This document shows, piece after piece, positions 1-5,321 of a stretch of 8,565 bases of DNA. The stretch covers positions 1 to 8,565 of the forward strand of contig CAZART010000171.1 in the NCBI GenBank assembly GCA_964487555.1, written 5' to 3'. Below the pieces are notes generated by a model that ran no database searches, was not told where the DNA came from, and was given only the letters and a program-made list of their open reading frames with translations. How positions within the stretch are numbered: the first letter of the stretch is position 1; each line of letters starts with the position of its first letter. The translations under genes were made by a program, and so were the position numbers. Source of the DNA: CAZART01 sp964487555. Lineage in GTDB: Bacteria > Bacteroidota > Rhodothermia > Rhodothermales > VXPQ01.

Positions 1-361
1 GGCGAGCTTCCTTGTCCGTCATCATTCCACGCGAGGTGGAGAGAATGGCGACACCAAGCCCGTTCTTCACGCGCGGCAGCGCGTCGGCACCAACGTATTT
101 GCGAAGCCCGGGTGTGGAAACACGCCGCAGCATATGGATCACAGGCGCTCCATCCACATCGTATTTCAAGTAGATGCGGAGCAGACCCTGCTTGCCGTCG
201 TCGATGTTCAGATAGTTGCGGACGTAGCCCTTCTCCAGCAGAATCTGCGTGATGGCACGCTTCTGCTTGGAAGCAGGGATGTCGACGAACTTGTGACTCG
301 CCTGCTGCGCGTTTCGAATGCGCGCCAGATAATCCGCTACCGGATCCGTAATTCCACTCAT
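1..361 (-). CDS. rpsH: 30S ribosomal protein S8 (3' end cut by window)
   Basis: S8 binds the central domain of 16S rRNA and is a primary assembly protein of the small-subunit platform; in E. coli it also represses the spc operon. I translated 120 codons from the ATG at 359-361. The protein starts MSGITDPVADYLARIRNAQ, has the GKQGLLRIYLKYD strand near residues 55-67, and carries the family signature GLGVAILSTSRGMMTDKEAR at the visible end. Full-length S8 is about 130 residues, so roughly 11 C-terminal residues lie beyond the left edge. It is the last visible gene of the cluster, 122 bp after rpsN, and that spacer holds a heptad-repeat element. Shine-Dalgarno pairing at this start is weak; the nearest AGGAG is about 30 nt upstream. 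The identification is certain. Confidence 0.97.
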   Translation of the reverse strand, partial: MSGITDPVADYLARIRNAQQASHKFVDIPASKQKRAITQILLEKGYVRNYLNIDDGKQGLLRIYLKYDVDGAPVIHMLRRVSTPGLRKYVGADALPRVKNGLGVAILSTSRGMMTDKEAR

Positions 362-371
362 ATCTTGCTAA

Positions 372-470
372 TTATGTTTTTACCATCCCCCATCTCCTAA
401 ATCCCAACACCCGGACGGCCGGGCGCATGCTGGAGATTCATGATGGGATGATGGGAGATCGATCGGGAAT
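372..470. repeat. Heptad-repeat element between rpsN and rpsH
   Basis: On the plus strand a C/T-rich arm (CATCCCC at 374-380, CATCTCC at 381-387) is followed by a G/A-rich arm (GGAGATT at 432-438, GATGGGA at 442-448 and 450-456, then GATCGAT). The arms are partly complementary. A small GC hairpin, CCCGG/CCGGG with a 4-nt loop, sits between them at 410-423. Arm order is the opposite of that in most other spacers here. In transcription order the element starts about 13 nt after the rpsN stop and ends about 10 nt before the rpsH start. The units are degenerate, so this is one of the weaker members of the family. Confidence 0.55.
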
Positions 471-483
471 GAATCGTTTCCCT

Positions 484-753
484 TTACCAGCTCGCCTTTC
501 GGACGCCGGGGATTTTGCCCTCGAGCGCCATCTCACGGAAAACGATCCGCGATACGCCGAAAGCGCGCAGAAATCCCCGCGTGCGGCCCGTGAGGGGACA
601 GCGGTTGTTCAGACGTACGGGGCTCGAATTGCGAGGCAGCTTCTGCAGCCCCTCCCAATCCCCTTTTTCTTTCATCTTGCGGCGCCTTTCTGCATACTGC
701 GCAACCATGCGCCGGCGCTTCTTCTCGCGAGCCATCCAGCTTTTCTTCGCCAT
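484..753 (-). CDS. rpsN: 30S ribosomal protein S14, zinc-free type
   Basis: S14 sits in the head of the 30S subunit near the A-site finger. The 89-residue protein starts MAKKSWMAREKKRRR and ends FREMALEGKIPGVRKASW, with the conserved RLNNRCPLTGRTRGFLR block at about residues 47-63. It is the long, zinc-independent (C-) form: there is a single cysteine and no CXXC pairs, whereas the zinc form is about 61 residues with four cysteines. The GDWEGLQKLPRNSSPVRL stretch is typical of Bacteroidota-type S14. It lies 35 bp after rplE. The ATG at 751-753 matches the family N-terminus exactly. Confidence 0.98.
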   Translation of the reverse strand: MAKKSWMAREKKRRRMVAQYAERRRKMKEKGDWEGLQKLPRNSSPVRLNNRCPLTGRTRGFLRAFGVSRIVFREMALEGKIPGVRKASW

Positions 754-788
754 AGCGTCGATTCTCTACCTATTCGATACTTTATTAT

Positions 789-1370
789 TTATGCAGCCTG
801 AGTTTCTTCTTCCTGCGTCTCGCGACGGAAGAACGGCATACCCAGCCCCTTGAGAAGCTCGTATGCTTCTTCATCCGTCTCCGCGGTCGTGACAAACGTG
901 ACGTCCATTCCGCTAATCCGATCCACGCTGTCGACGTTGATCTCCGGGAAGATGATCTGCTCCTGAACGCCGAGCGTGTAATTACCGCGGCCGTCGAAGC
1001 TCCGGTCGGGAACGCCGCGAAAATCGCGCACACGAGGTAGCGCTAGCGTGACGAGCCGATCCAGAAACTCGTACATGCGATCGCCACGCAGCGTCACATA
1101 GCAGCCGATCGGCATGCCCTCGCGCAGTTTGAAGTTCGACACGCTTTTGCGTGCCTTTGCGATAGCTGGATGCTGACCCGTCACCCGCCGGATCTCCTGC
1201 ACCGCACTGTCGAGCGCTTTTTGATTTTCGGCGGCTTCGCCTACGCCCTTATTTACGACGATCTTGACGAGGCGGGGGACCTCCATCTTGTTTTCGTAGC
1301 CGAACCGCTTGGTCAATTCGGGCAGGACGTCCTCTCGGTACTTGGTTTTCAGTCTCGGTGTGTAAGCCAT
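789..1370 (-). CDS. rplE: 50S ribosomal protein L5
   Basis: L5 binds 5S rRNA in the central protuberance of the 50S subunit and contacts the P-site tRNA elbow. The 193-residue product has the family blocks in order: VPRLVKIVVNKGVGEA (about 31-46), the ITGQ-like RVTGQHPAIAKARKSVSNFKLREG region (about 62-85), LPRVRDFRGV with NYTLGVQEQIIFPE (about 111-143), and a C-terminal GMDVTFVTTAETDEEAYELL. The length is slightly above the usual 178-185 because of an acidic and Gln-rich tail (ETQEEETQAA). The ATG at 1368-1370 has AAGG about 10 nt upstream. The FVTTA.TDEEAYELLK ending resembles Bacteroidota-group L5. Confidence 0.98.
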   Translation of the reverse strand: MAYTPRLKTKYREDVLPELTKRFGYENKMEVPRLVKIVVNKGVGEAAENQKALDSAVQEIRRVTGQHPAIAKARKSVSNFKLREGMPIGCYVTLRGDRMYEFLDRLVTLALPRVRDFRGVPDRSFDGRGNYTLGVQEQIIFPEINVDSVDRISGMDVTFVTTAETDEEAYELLKGLGMPFFRRETQEEETQAA

Positions 1371-1510
1371 CTTTCTAACGCCTTAATAATCTTTCCAATC
1401 GGGAGTGCGGTCCTACAAACGACACGGTCACGCGGTAGATTCAGTAATTCTGCTTCCTTGCACGAATGCCCGTCATATTCATCCGGCTGCACCCCACAGG
1501 GCTGATGCGA
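1371..1510. other. 140-bp spacer rplX-rplE, no heptads
   Basis: This spacer is long for the cluster but holds no clear 7-nt array, no convincing open frame and no strong hairpin with a T-run. It contains only the AAGG element ahead of the rplE start and a short C/G-rich patch near 1490-1503. It may be a decayed element or a leader with a function I cannot read from the sequence. Confidence 0.5.
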
Positions 1511-1867
1511 TCAGATGTCAAGCTCTTCGCCGGTCGTTTTCGCATAGCGAATCCAGTGACCGCGGCCCGTTTCCGGATCCTCGATTCGCTTGCGGCCGAT
1601 ACGAGTGGGCTCGCCGTTCGAATCTAGAGGTACCACATTCGAAACATGAATCGGCACTTCCCTTTCGATGCGTCCGCCCTGTGGATTGGCGGCGCTCGGC
1701 TTCGTGTGATGAAAGCGCAGGTTCACCCCTTCGACGATCACGCGTTCCTTTTCCGGAAAGACGACGAGGATCTTGCCTTCGGCGCCTTTATAGTTGCCGG
1801 CCAGCACGCGGACGCGGTCGCCTTTTTTTACGTGGAGCTTCTTCTGCTTATTGCTTTTGCGAGGCAT
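1511..1867 (-). CDS. rplX: 50S ribosomal protein L24
   Basis: L24 is an assembly initiator that binds the 5' domain of 23S rRNA near the tunnel exit. From the ATG at 1865-1867 the protein is 118 residues: a basic N-terminus (MPRKSNKQKKLHVKKGD), a KOW motif (KKGDRVRVLAGNYKGAEGKI, 14-33), then VIVEGVNLRFHHTKPSAANPQGG (43-65), GRKR and a C-terminal extension of about 20 residues relative to short forms. The frame stays open upstream to 2170, but that extension overlaps rplN and reads through heptad repeats, so I reject it. No convincing Shine-Dalgarno lies before this ATG; the position is occupied by GAACCCA heptads ending 5 nt from the start codon. Weak Shine-Dalgarno use is known in Bacteroidota. 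Confidence 0.96.
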   Translation of the reverse strand: MPRKSNKQKKLHVKKGDRVRVLAGNYKGAEGKILVVFPEKERVIVEGVNLRFHHTKPSAANPQGGRIEREVPIHVSNVVPLDSNGEPTRIGRKRIEDPETGRGHWIRYAKTTGEELDI

Positions 1868-1872
1868 GGTGT

Positions 1873-1907
1873 GTTCTGGGTTCTGGGTTCCTGGTTCTGG
1901 GTTCTCT
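1873..1907. repeat. GTTCTGG heptad array (5 units) before rplX
   Basis: Five contiguous 7-nt units on the plus strand: GTTCTGG (1873), GTTCTGG (1880), GTTCCTG (1887), GTTCTGG (1894), GTTCTCT (1901). In the mRNA sense they read as GAACCCA-type units. The array is single-armed, with no complementary arm next to it, and lies 5 nt upstream of the rplX ATG, where a ribosome binding site would be. The rplN stop codon is about 39 nt further upstream. The unit sequence differs from the other arrays in this window, but the period is the same. Confidence 0.9.
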
Positions 1908-1946
1908 ACCGAATCCTTTGTTCGGAACCCTTCTCCGAGGGCTTCC

Positions 1947-2315
1947 TCAGAGGACTTCGGGCGCAAGCGAGACGATACGCATAAACTGCTTTTCGCGCAG
2001 TTCACGTGCGACCGGTCCGAAAATGCGGGTCCCCCGCGGCTCGTCCTGCGCATTGAGCAGCACGGCCGCATTCTCATCAAACCGGATGTAGGAACCGTCC
2101 CGGCGCCGGTACTCCTTCCTGGTGCGAACGACGACCGCCGGTGAAACGTCGCCCTTCTTGACGGCGCCACCGGGAATAGCCGATTTTACCGAAACGATGA
2201 TCTTGTCACCGATGCGGGCGTAGCGGCGGCCGCTTCCTCCAAGGACGCGGATACAGAGCACTTCTTTGGCGCCACTGTTGTCGGCCACGGTAAGTCTCGA
2301 TTCTTGCTGAATCAT
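1947..2315 (-). CDS. rplN: 50S ribosomal protein L14
   Basis: L14 lies on the 50S interface side, contacts 16S rRNA in bridge B8, and binds the silencing factor RsfS. The protein has exactly the common family length of 122 residues, starting MIQQESRLTVADNSGAKEVL and ending FMRIVSLAPEVL. GGSGRRYARIGDKIIVSVK (about 26-44) and RTRKEYRRRDGSYIRFDENAAVL (about 64-86) are the conserved blocks. The ATG at 2313-2315 matches the family start; the upstream region (AGAGTGAACCGCC) has only a weak Shine-Dalgarno. It follows rpsQ after a 172-bp spacer that carries a two-armed heptad element. Confidence 0.98.
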   Translation of the reverse strand: MIQQESRLTVADNSGAKEVLCIRVLGGSGRRYARIGDKIIVSVKSAIPGGAVKKGDVSPAVVVRTRKEYRRRDGSYIRFDENAAVLLNAQDEPRGTRIFGPVARELREKQFMRIVSLAPEVL

Positions 2316-2377
2316 GGCGGTTCACTCTAATTAAGCGCCGGCAGTCACCGGCACGATGTCAAATCCAAATGCAGTTT

Positions 2378-2474
2378 CGCCATTCCTGGCACGAGATCGA
2401 GAATGGCGGACCGAGAATCGATCTTGAATTCGATCTCCGATCTCCGATCCTCGATTCTCGCTCCTCGATTCTCG
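2378..2474. repeat. Two-armed heptad element between rpsQ and rplN
   Basis: The right arm is six contiguous heptads: CGATCTC (2431), CGATCTC (2438), CGATCCT (2445), CGATTCT (2452), CGCTCCT (2459), CGATTCT (2466). The left arm contains CGAGATCGAGAAT (2392-2404) and CGAGAATCGA (2412-2421). CGAGAATCGA is a perfect 10-bp inverted partner of TCGATTCTCG at both 2451-2460 and 2465-2474, so two alternative stems are possible. A further perfect 8-bp inverted pair, CGCCATTC (2378-2385) and GAATGGCG (2401-2408), lies at the left. In transcription order the element starts 13 nt after the rpsQ stop. There is no T-run, so it does not look like a standard intrinsic terminator. Confidence 0.88.
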
Positions 2475-2487
2475 CCCGCAGGGCCCA

Positions 2488-2769
2488 CTACTTCGCTTGC
2501 TCGACAATCTCGGCCAGACGCCACCGCTTGTTTTTGCTAAGCGGGCGCGTCTCGACGATGCGAACGGTGTCCCCCTCGTTGGCTTCGTTATTCTCGTCGT
2601 GGGCCATCAACTTCGTGGTGCGCTTGATAAACTTCCCGTATATCGGGTGCTTAATCTGGCGCTGGACAGCAACGCTGATGCTTTTATCCATCTTATTGCT
2701 AACGACGATTCCGACGCGTTCCTTACGGATCGTCGTGCGTGGCGCCTGTGCTGTTTTTTCTGCTTCCAT
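2488..2769 (-). CDS. rpsQ: 30S ribosomal protein S17
   Basis: S17 is a primary 16S rRNA binder (5' domain) with an OB fold in the body of the 30S subunit. The product is 93 residues: a short N-terminal extension (MEAEKTAQAPRTTIRKE), then RVGIVVSNKMDKSISVAVQRQIKHPIYGKFIKRTTKLMAHDE (about 18-59) and GDTVRIVETRPLSKNKRW (about 66-83). The latter is the family signature and is of Bacteroidota type. The ATG at 2767-2769 is preceded by GAGAAT. An internal ATG at residue 27 would delete the first OB strand and is rejected. A 105-bp heptad-bearing spacer separates it from rpmC upstream. Confidence 0.97.
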   Translation of the reverse strand: MEAEKTAQAPRTTIRKERVGIVVSNKMDKSISVAVQRQIKHPIYGKFIKRTTKLMAHDENNEANEGDTVRIVETRPLSKNKRWRLAEIVEQAK

Positions 2770-2800
2770 CGTATTCTCTATCGCTTCGCCATGTTTGACT

Positions 2801-2854
2801 GAGGATCGCGAATAGAGGATCGAATGCGCTCGCGATCCTCGATCTTCGATTCTC
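2801..2854. repeat. Two-armed heptad hairpin between rpmC and rpsQ
   Basis: The left arm is in exact 7-nt phase: GAGGATC (2801), GCGAATA (2808), GAGGATC (2815), GAATGCG (2822). The right arm is GATCCTC (2834), GATCTTC (2841), GATTCTC (2848). GAGGATCGCGA (2801-2811) and TCGCGATCCTC (2830-2840) form a perfect 11-bp inverted repeat with an 18-nt loop. A second pairing, GAGGATCGAA (2815-2824) with TTCGATTCTC (2845-2854), matches at 9 of 10. In transcription order it starts 20 nt after the rpmC stop. There is no T-run on the transcribed strand, so a simple intrinsic terminator is unlikely. Confidence 0.88.
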
Positions 2855-2874
2855 GGCCTCTAAGGACTATTTTG

Positions 2875-3078
2875 CTATTCTTCCGGCGCCGTTTCCTTCT
2901 CGCTGAGGACCGTCCTGAGCCTCGCCACCAGCCGGCGCTTTTCACGCAGCAGCATCGGGTTTTCGATGTGCGCGATGGCATGCTGGAACTGCAGCTGCCG
3001 GAGCTGATCCTCCTCTTCGTCGATGCGGGAGCGAATTTCCCCCGCCCCAAGTTCTCTGATTTCTTTCGGCTTCAACAT
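2875..3078 (-). CDS. rpmC: 50S ribosomal protein L29
   Basis: L29 is a small two-helix protein at the tunnel exit, next to L23, where it helps dock nascent-chain factors. I chose the ATG at 3076-3078 (67 residues, MLKPKEIRELGAGEIRSRI). It has GGAG six nt upstream, which is the best Shine-Dalgarno in the window, and it matches the usual family start. An ATG four codons earlier (3088-3090) would give 71 residues but lacks such a site and itself overlaps the GGAG. The two helices are about residues 4-31 and 38-60, with the conserved QFQHAIAHIENPMLLREKRRLVARL in between. It is 29 bp after rplP. Confidence 0.93.
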   Translation of the reverse strand: MLKPKEIRELGAGEIRSRIDEEEDQLRQLQFQHAIAHIENPMLLREKRRLVARLRTVLSEKETAPEE

Positions 3079-3107
3079 CTCAATCTCCATTTAATTTCGC
3101 CGAAGGC

Positions 3108-3551
3108 CTATCGCTTACCTGCCGTCTCCTGGACCCTGTAGTCGGGCCGGACGACGAATTTCGTGCGCATCGGAAGTTTATGCTGTGCCAGGCGAAGCGC
3201 CTCACGTGCCAGTTCCTCGGAAATCCCACCGCCAATTTCAAAGAGAACGCGGCCCGGACGAATCTTGGCCACCCAGAATTCGGGGGAGCCTTTCCCCTTA
3301 CCCATCCGGGTTTCGGCCGGCTTCTTCGTTATTGGTTTGTCCGGAAAAATCCGAATCCACACCTTCCCGACACGCTTCATGCGGCGGGTCATGGCCACAC
3401 GCGCGGCTTCAATCTGACGGCTGGTAATGCGTCCCGGCTCGAGCGCCTTAATGGCAAAGTCACCGAAGTTGATGCGCGTCCCGCGGCTCGCATTACCTTT
3501 TATGCGACCCTTCTGGTACTTGCGATACTTCGTGCGCTTGGGCATTAACAT
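3108..3551 (-). CDS. rplP: 50S ribosomal protein L16
   Basis: L16 sits at the base of the central protuberance near the A-site and helps organise the peptidyl-transferase centre and tRNA passage. The 147-residue protein starts MLMPKRTKYRKYQKGRIKG, equivalent to the E. coli MLQPKRTKFRK start. It has TSRQIEAARVAMTRRMKRVGKVWIRIFPDKPITKKPAETRMGKGKGSPEFWVA (about 43-94) and a C-terminal ALRLAQHKLPMRTKFVVR. AAGGGG lies about 7 nt before the ATG at 3549-3551. A second ATG at 3543-3545 would remove only two residues. It follows rpsC after 46 bp. Confidence 0.97.
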   Translation of the reverse strand: MLMPKRTKYRKYQKGRIKGNASRGTRINFGDFAIKALEPGRITSRQIEAARVAMTRRMKRVGKVWIRIFPDKPITKKPAETRMGKGKGSPEFWVAKIRPGRVLFEIGGGISEELAREALRLAQHKLPMRTKFVVRPDYRVQETAGKR

Positions 3552-3597
3552 GGGAATACCCCTTCTATTGGCTATCTAAATGTTGTCTTGGTTGGAA

Positions 3598-4365
3598 TTA
3601 GGACGAGCGCTTCCCTCGTCCACCGCCTCCACCGCCTCCGCCGCGACCCCCGCCGCGACCGCGCCGCTTGCGAGCCGGCGGCTGCGACTGCTGCTGCATC
3701 TGCTGCCGCTGTGCCTGCACGTTCGGGCTCAGATCAGGCTTGCCGAGAATTTCGCCTCGGTAGATCCAGACCTTCACGCCGGTCGTTCCATAGATCGTAA
3801 ATGAGGTGGCCTGTGCGTAGTCGATATCGGCGCGAATCGTGTGCAGCGGAACTCGGCCCTCGAGATACTGCTCGGTGCGACCCATTTCTGCTCCACCCAA
3901 GCGACCCGATACCTTAATGCGAATTCCCTCAGCGCCCATCCGCATGGCAGCCGTTATGGCCTGCTTCATGGCGCGGCGAAAAGAGACCCGACCCTCAAGC
4001 TGCTGTGCGACGTTCTGCGCGACGAGACTCGCGTCCAATTCCGGACGCTTGATCTCGCTGATGTTAATCTGGATGTCCTTATTCGTAAGCTTCTTCAGCT
4101 CCTCGCGGAGTTTCTCAACCTCACTGCCTCCTCGTCCGATGACAACACCGGGACGGCTGGTGTGCAGCGTGAGGATCACTCGCTTCGGCGTGCGTTCGAT
4201 AACACACCGGCTGAGTCCCGCACGCTTCAGACGGGCCGCCAGATAGCGACGGATTTCCTCATCTTCAACGAGCTTTTCCGGAAGATCCTTCTCGGCATAC
4301 CAGTTCGAATCCCAACCCCGGATAATGCCCAAACGGAAACCGATTGGATGCGTTTTCTGACCCAA
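3598..4365 (-). CDS. rpsC: 30S ribosomal protein S3, TTG start, Arg/Gly tail
   Basis: S3 lines the mRNA entry tunnel of the 30S head and contributes to helicase activity there. From a TTG codon at 4363-4365 it is 255 residues, starting MGQKTHPIGFRLGIIRGWDS, the universal S3 N-terminus. AAGGG lies about 8-9 nt upstream of the TTG. The type II KH domain covers about residues 39-107, with the GXXG loop as G77-R78-G79-G80. The C-terminal domain includes ISEIKRPELDASLVAQNVAQQLEGRVSFRRAMKQ and RTEQYLEGRVPLHTIRADIDY. Residues from about 216 on form a low-complexity tail: Gln-rich (219-228), then Arg/Gly-rich with a run of eight glycines. Many S3 proteins end near the equivalent of residues 210-220, so this is an extension of about 35-40 residues. 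Confidence 0.97.
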   Translation of the reverse strand: MGQKTHPIGFRLGIIRGWDSNWYAEKDLPEKLVEDEEIRRYLAARLKRAGLSRCVIERTPKRVILTLHTSRPGVVIGRGGSEVEKLREELKKLTNKDIQINISEIKRPELDASLVAQNVAQQLEGRVSFRRAMKQAITAAMRMGAEGIRIKVSGRLGGAEMGRTEQYLEGRVPLHTIRADIDYAQATSFTIYGTTGVKVWIYRGEILGKPDLSPNVQAQRQQMQQQSQPPARKRRGRGGGRGGGGGGGGRGKRSS

Positions 4366-4435
4366 TGTCTTATCCCTTACGTTGTTAGTAAATCAAATCA
4401 AATTGGTGTAGCTCACGGCAAATCATTTTCAAGCT

Positions 4436-4496
4436 GGAGATAGGGCCTCGGGGATGGATGTCCATCTCCCTTCTCCGTTCATCCCTCTCCCCTCTC
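4436..4496. repeat. Two-armed heptad element between rplV and rpsC
   Basis: The left arm is GGAGATA (4436), GGGCCTC (4443), GGGGATG (4450). The right arm is five degenerate heptads, CCATCTC (4462), CCTTCTC (4469), CGTTCAT (4476), CCCTCTC (4483), CCCTCTC (4490), directly abutting the rplV stop codon at 4497-4499. GATGGA and TCCATC around 4454-4467 form a perfect 6-bp stem with a 2-nt loop, extendable across one mismatch. The rest of this spacer (4366-4435) is A/T-rich, with AAATC-type short repeats near 4390-4403, and contains the rpsC ribosome binding site. Confidence 0.78.
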
Positions 4497-4862
4497 TCAT
4501 GCCTCGACCTCTTCCTCTTCTCCAATCGTTCCTACTACGACCGTAAGATGGCATGTTCGCTTCTGGATCGGGTGCGCACGGCCGCGAGGAGCCGGGCGAA
4601 ATCGCTTGAAACGGGGACCGTCATCCACACGGATCTCACGAACGATCAGCTCGCCTTCATCGATACGTTCATCCGGGTTTTGATCCATCAGATTGTAGAC
4701 GGCGGACTGAATGGCCAGCTCGACGGGCCGTGTAGCCTTATGCGGCTGGTAATGCAGGATATTCAAGGCTTCGCCAACGGTCTTTCCCCGTACCAGGTTG
4801 ATAACCGGGCGCATTTTCCGAGGCGAAGAGCGAATGTGTTTTCTAATTGCGCGAGCATCCAT
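4497..4862 (-). CDS. rplV: 50S ribosomal protein L22
   Basis: L22 lines the exit tunnel and its long beta-hairpin forms part of the constriction, with L4 opposite. From the ATG at 4860-4862 the protein is 121 residues: MDARAIRKHIRSSPRKMRPVINLVRGK (1-27), an alpha-helical core through AIQSAVYNLM (50-59), and the hairpin around KRFRPAPRGRAHPIQKRTCH (86-105). The tail EEEEVEA is acidic and makes the protein a little longer than the usual 110. The frame stays open upstream to 4925, but those residues are read out of the heptad element and do not match the family. A TAGGT motif lies about 8 nt before the chosen ATG. Confidence 0.97.
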   Translation of the reverse strand: MDARAIRKHIRSSPRKMRPVINLVRGKTVGEALNILHYQPHKATRPVELAIQSAVYNLMDQNPDERIDEGELIVREIRVDDGPRFKRFRPAPRGRAHPIQKRTCHLTVVVGTIGEEEEVEA

Positions 4863-4897
4863 GTCGTTGTACCTAGCCTGTTCTCTAGTCCGTGCGC

Positions 4898-4956
4898 GAG
4901 ATGGAGGGACCGGCGGATGGACCATCTCCGATCTACTATCTCCCTTCTCCGGTCCG
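4898..4956. repeat. Two-armed heptad element between rpsS and rplV
   Basis: The right arm on the plus strand is CCATCTC (4922), CGATCTA (4929), CTATCTC (4936), CCTTCTC (4943), CGGTCCG (4950). The left arm is GAGATGG (4898), AGGGACC (4905), GGCGGAT (4912). GGACCGG (4907-4913) and CCGGTCC (4949-4955) are perfect 7-bp inverted partners, and GATGG/CCATC pair across one base at 4917-4926. In transcription order the element starts about 29 nt after the rpsS stop and ends about 35 nt before the rplV start. The units are degenerate but keep the 7-nt period. Confidence 0.78.
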
Positions 4957-4985
4957 GCCGGAGCGCATTTTTGATGTTCGTCGAT

Positions 4986-5270
4986 CTAGCGTTTGACTCT
5001 CTTGTCGGACTTCGTCCCCGCATGTCCGCGAAACAGGCGCGTCGGGGCAAACTCGCCCAGCTTGTGGCCCACCATATTTTCAGTCACGTACACGGGAATA
5101 AACTGCTTCCCATTATGAACGGCGAACGTATGTCCGACGAAGTCGGGCGTGATCATCGACGAACGGTTCCAGGTCTTGACGACCTTCTTTTTGTTCTGCT
5201 TGTTCAGGTCGTCGACCTTGCGCTGCAGCTTGTAATAAACGTAAGGTCCTTTCTTCAGCGAACGTGCCAT
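4986..5270 (-). CDS. rpsS: 30S ribosomal protein S19
   Basis: S19 lies in the head of the 30S subunit, forms a complex with S13, and contacts the 50S through bridge B1. The 94-residue product starts MARSLKKGPYVYYKL and carries the family core KTWNRSSMITPDFVGHTFAVHNGKQFIPVYVTENMVGHKLGEFAPTRLFRGHAG (about 32-85), ending in a basic tail KSDKRVKR. The ATG at 5268-5270 has GGGGA upstream at a long spacing. It follows rplB after 51 bp with no repeat element between them. Confidence 0.98.
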   Translation of the reverse strand: MARSLKKGPYVYYKLQRKVDDLNKQNKKKVVKTWNRSSMITPDFVGHTFAVHNGKQFIPVYVTENMVGHKLGEFAPTRLFRGHAGTKSDKRVKR

Positions 5271-5321
5271 GTTTCAAATTCCCCAGTGTGTCGTCGCGAT
5301 CCTATAAATCGGAGCACCACT

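Noticed and set aside
1405..2091. Plus-strand open frame opposite rplX and rplN
   Set aside because: Antisense shadow of two certain ribosomal genes, reading through the heptad array.
1868..2170. N-terminal extension of rplX into rplN
   Set aside because: It would overlap rplN by over 200 bp and encode heptad-derived low-complexity sequence; the family N-terminus fits the ATG at 1865-1867.
2801..2854. Rho-independent terminator
   Set aside because: The hairpin is strong but no T-run follows on the transcribed strand, and it lies within a cluster expected to be co-transcribed.
4863..4925. N-terminal extension of rplV
   Set aside because: The extra 21 residues come from the heptad element and do not match L22; the MDARAIRKHI start does.
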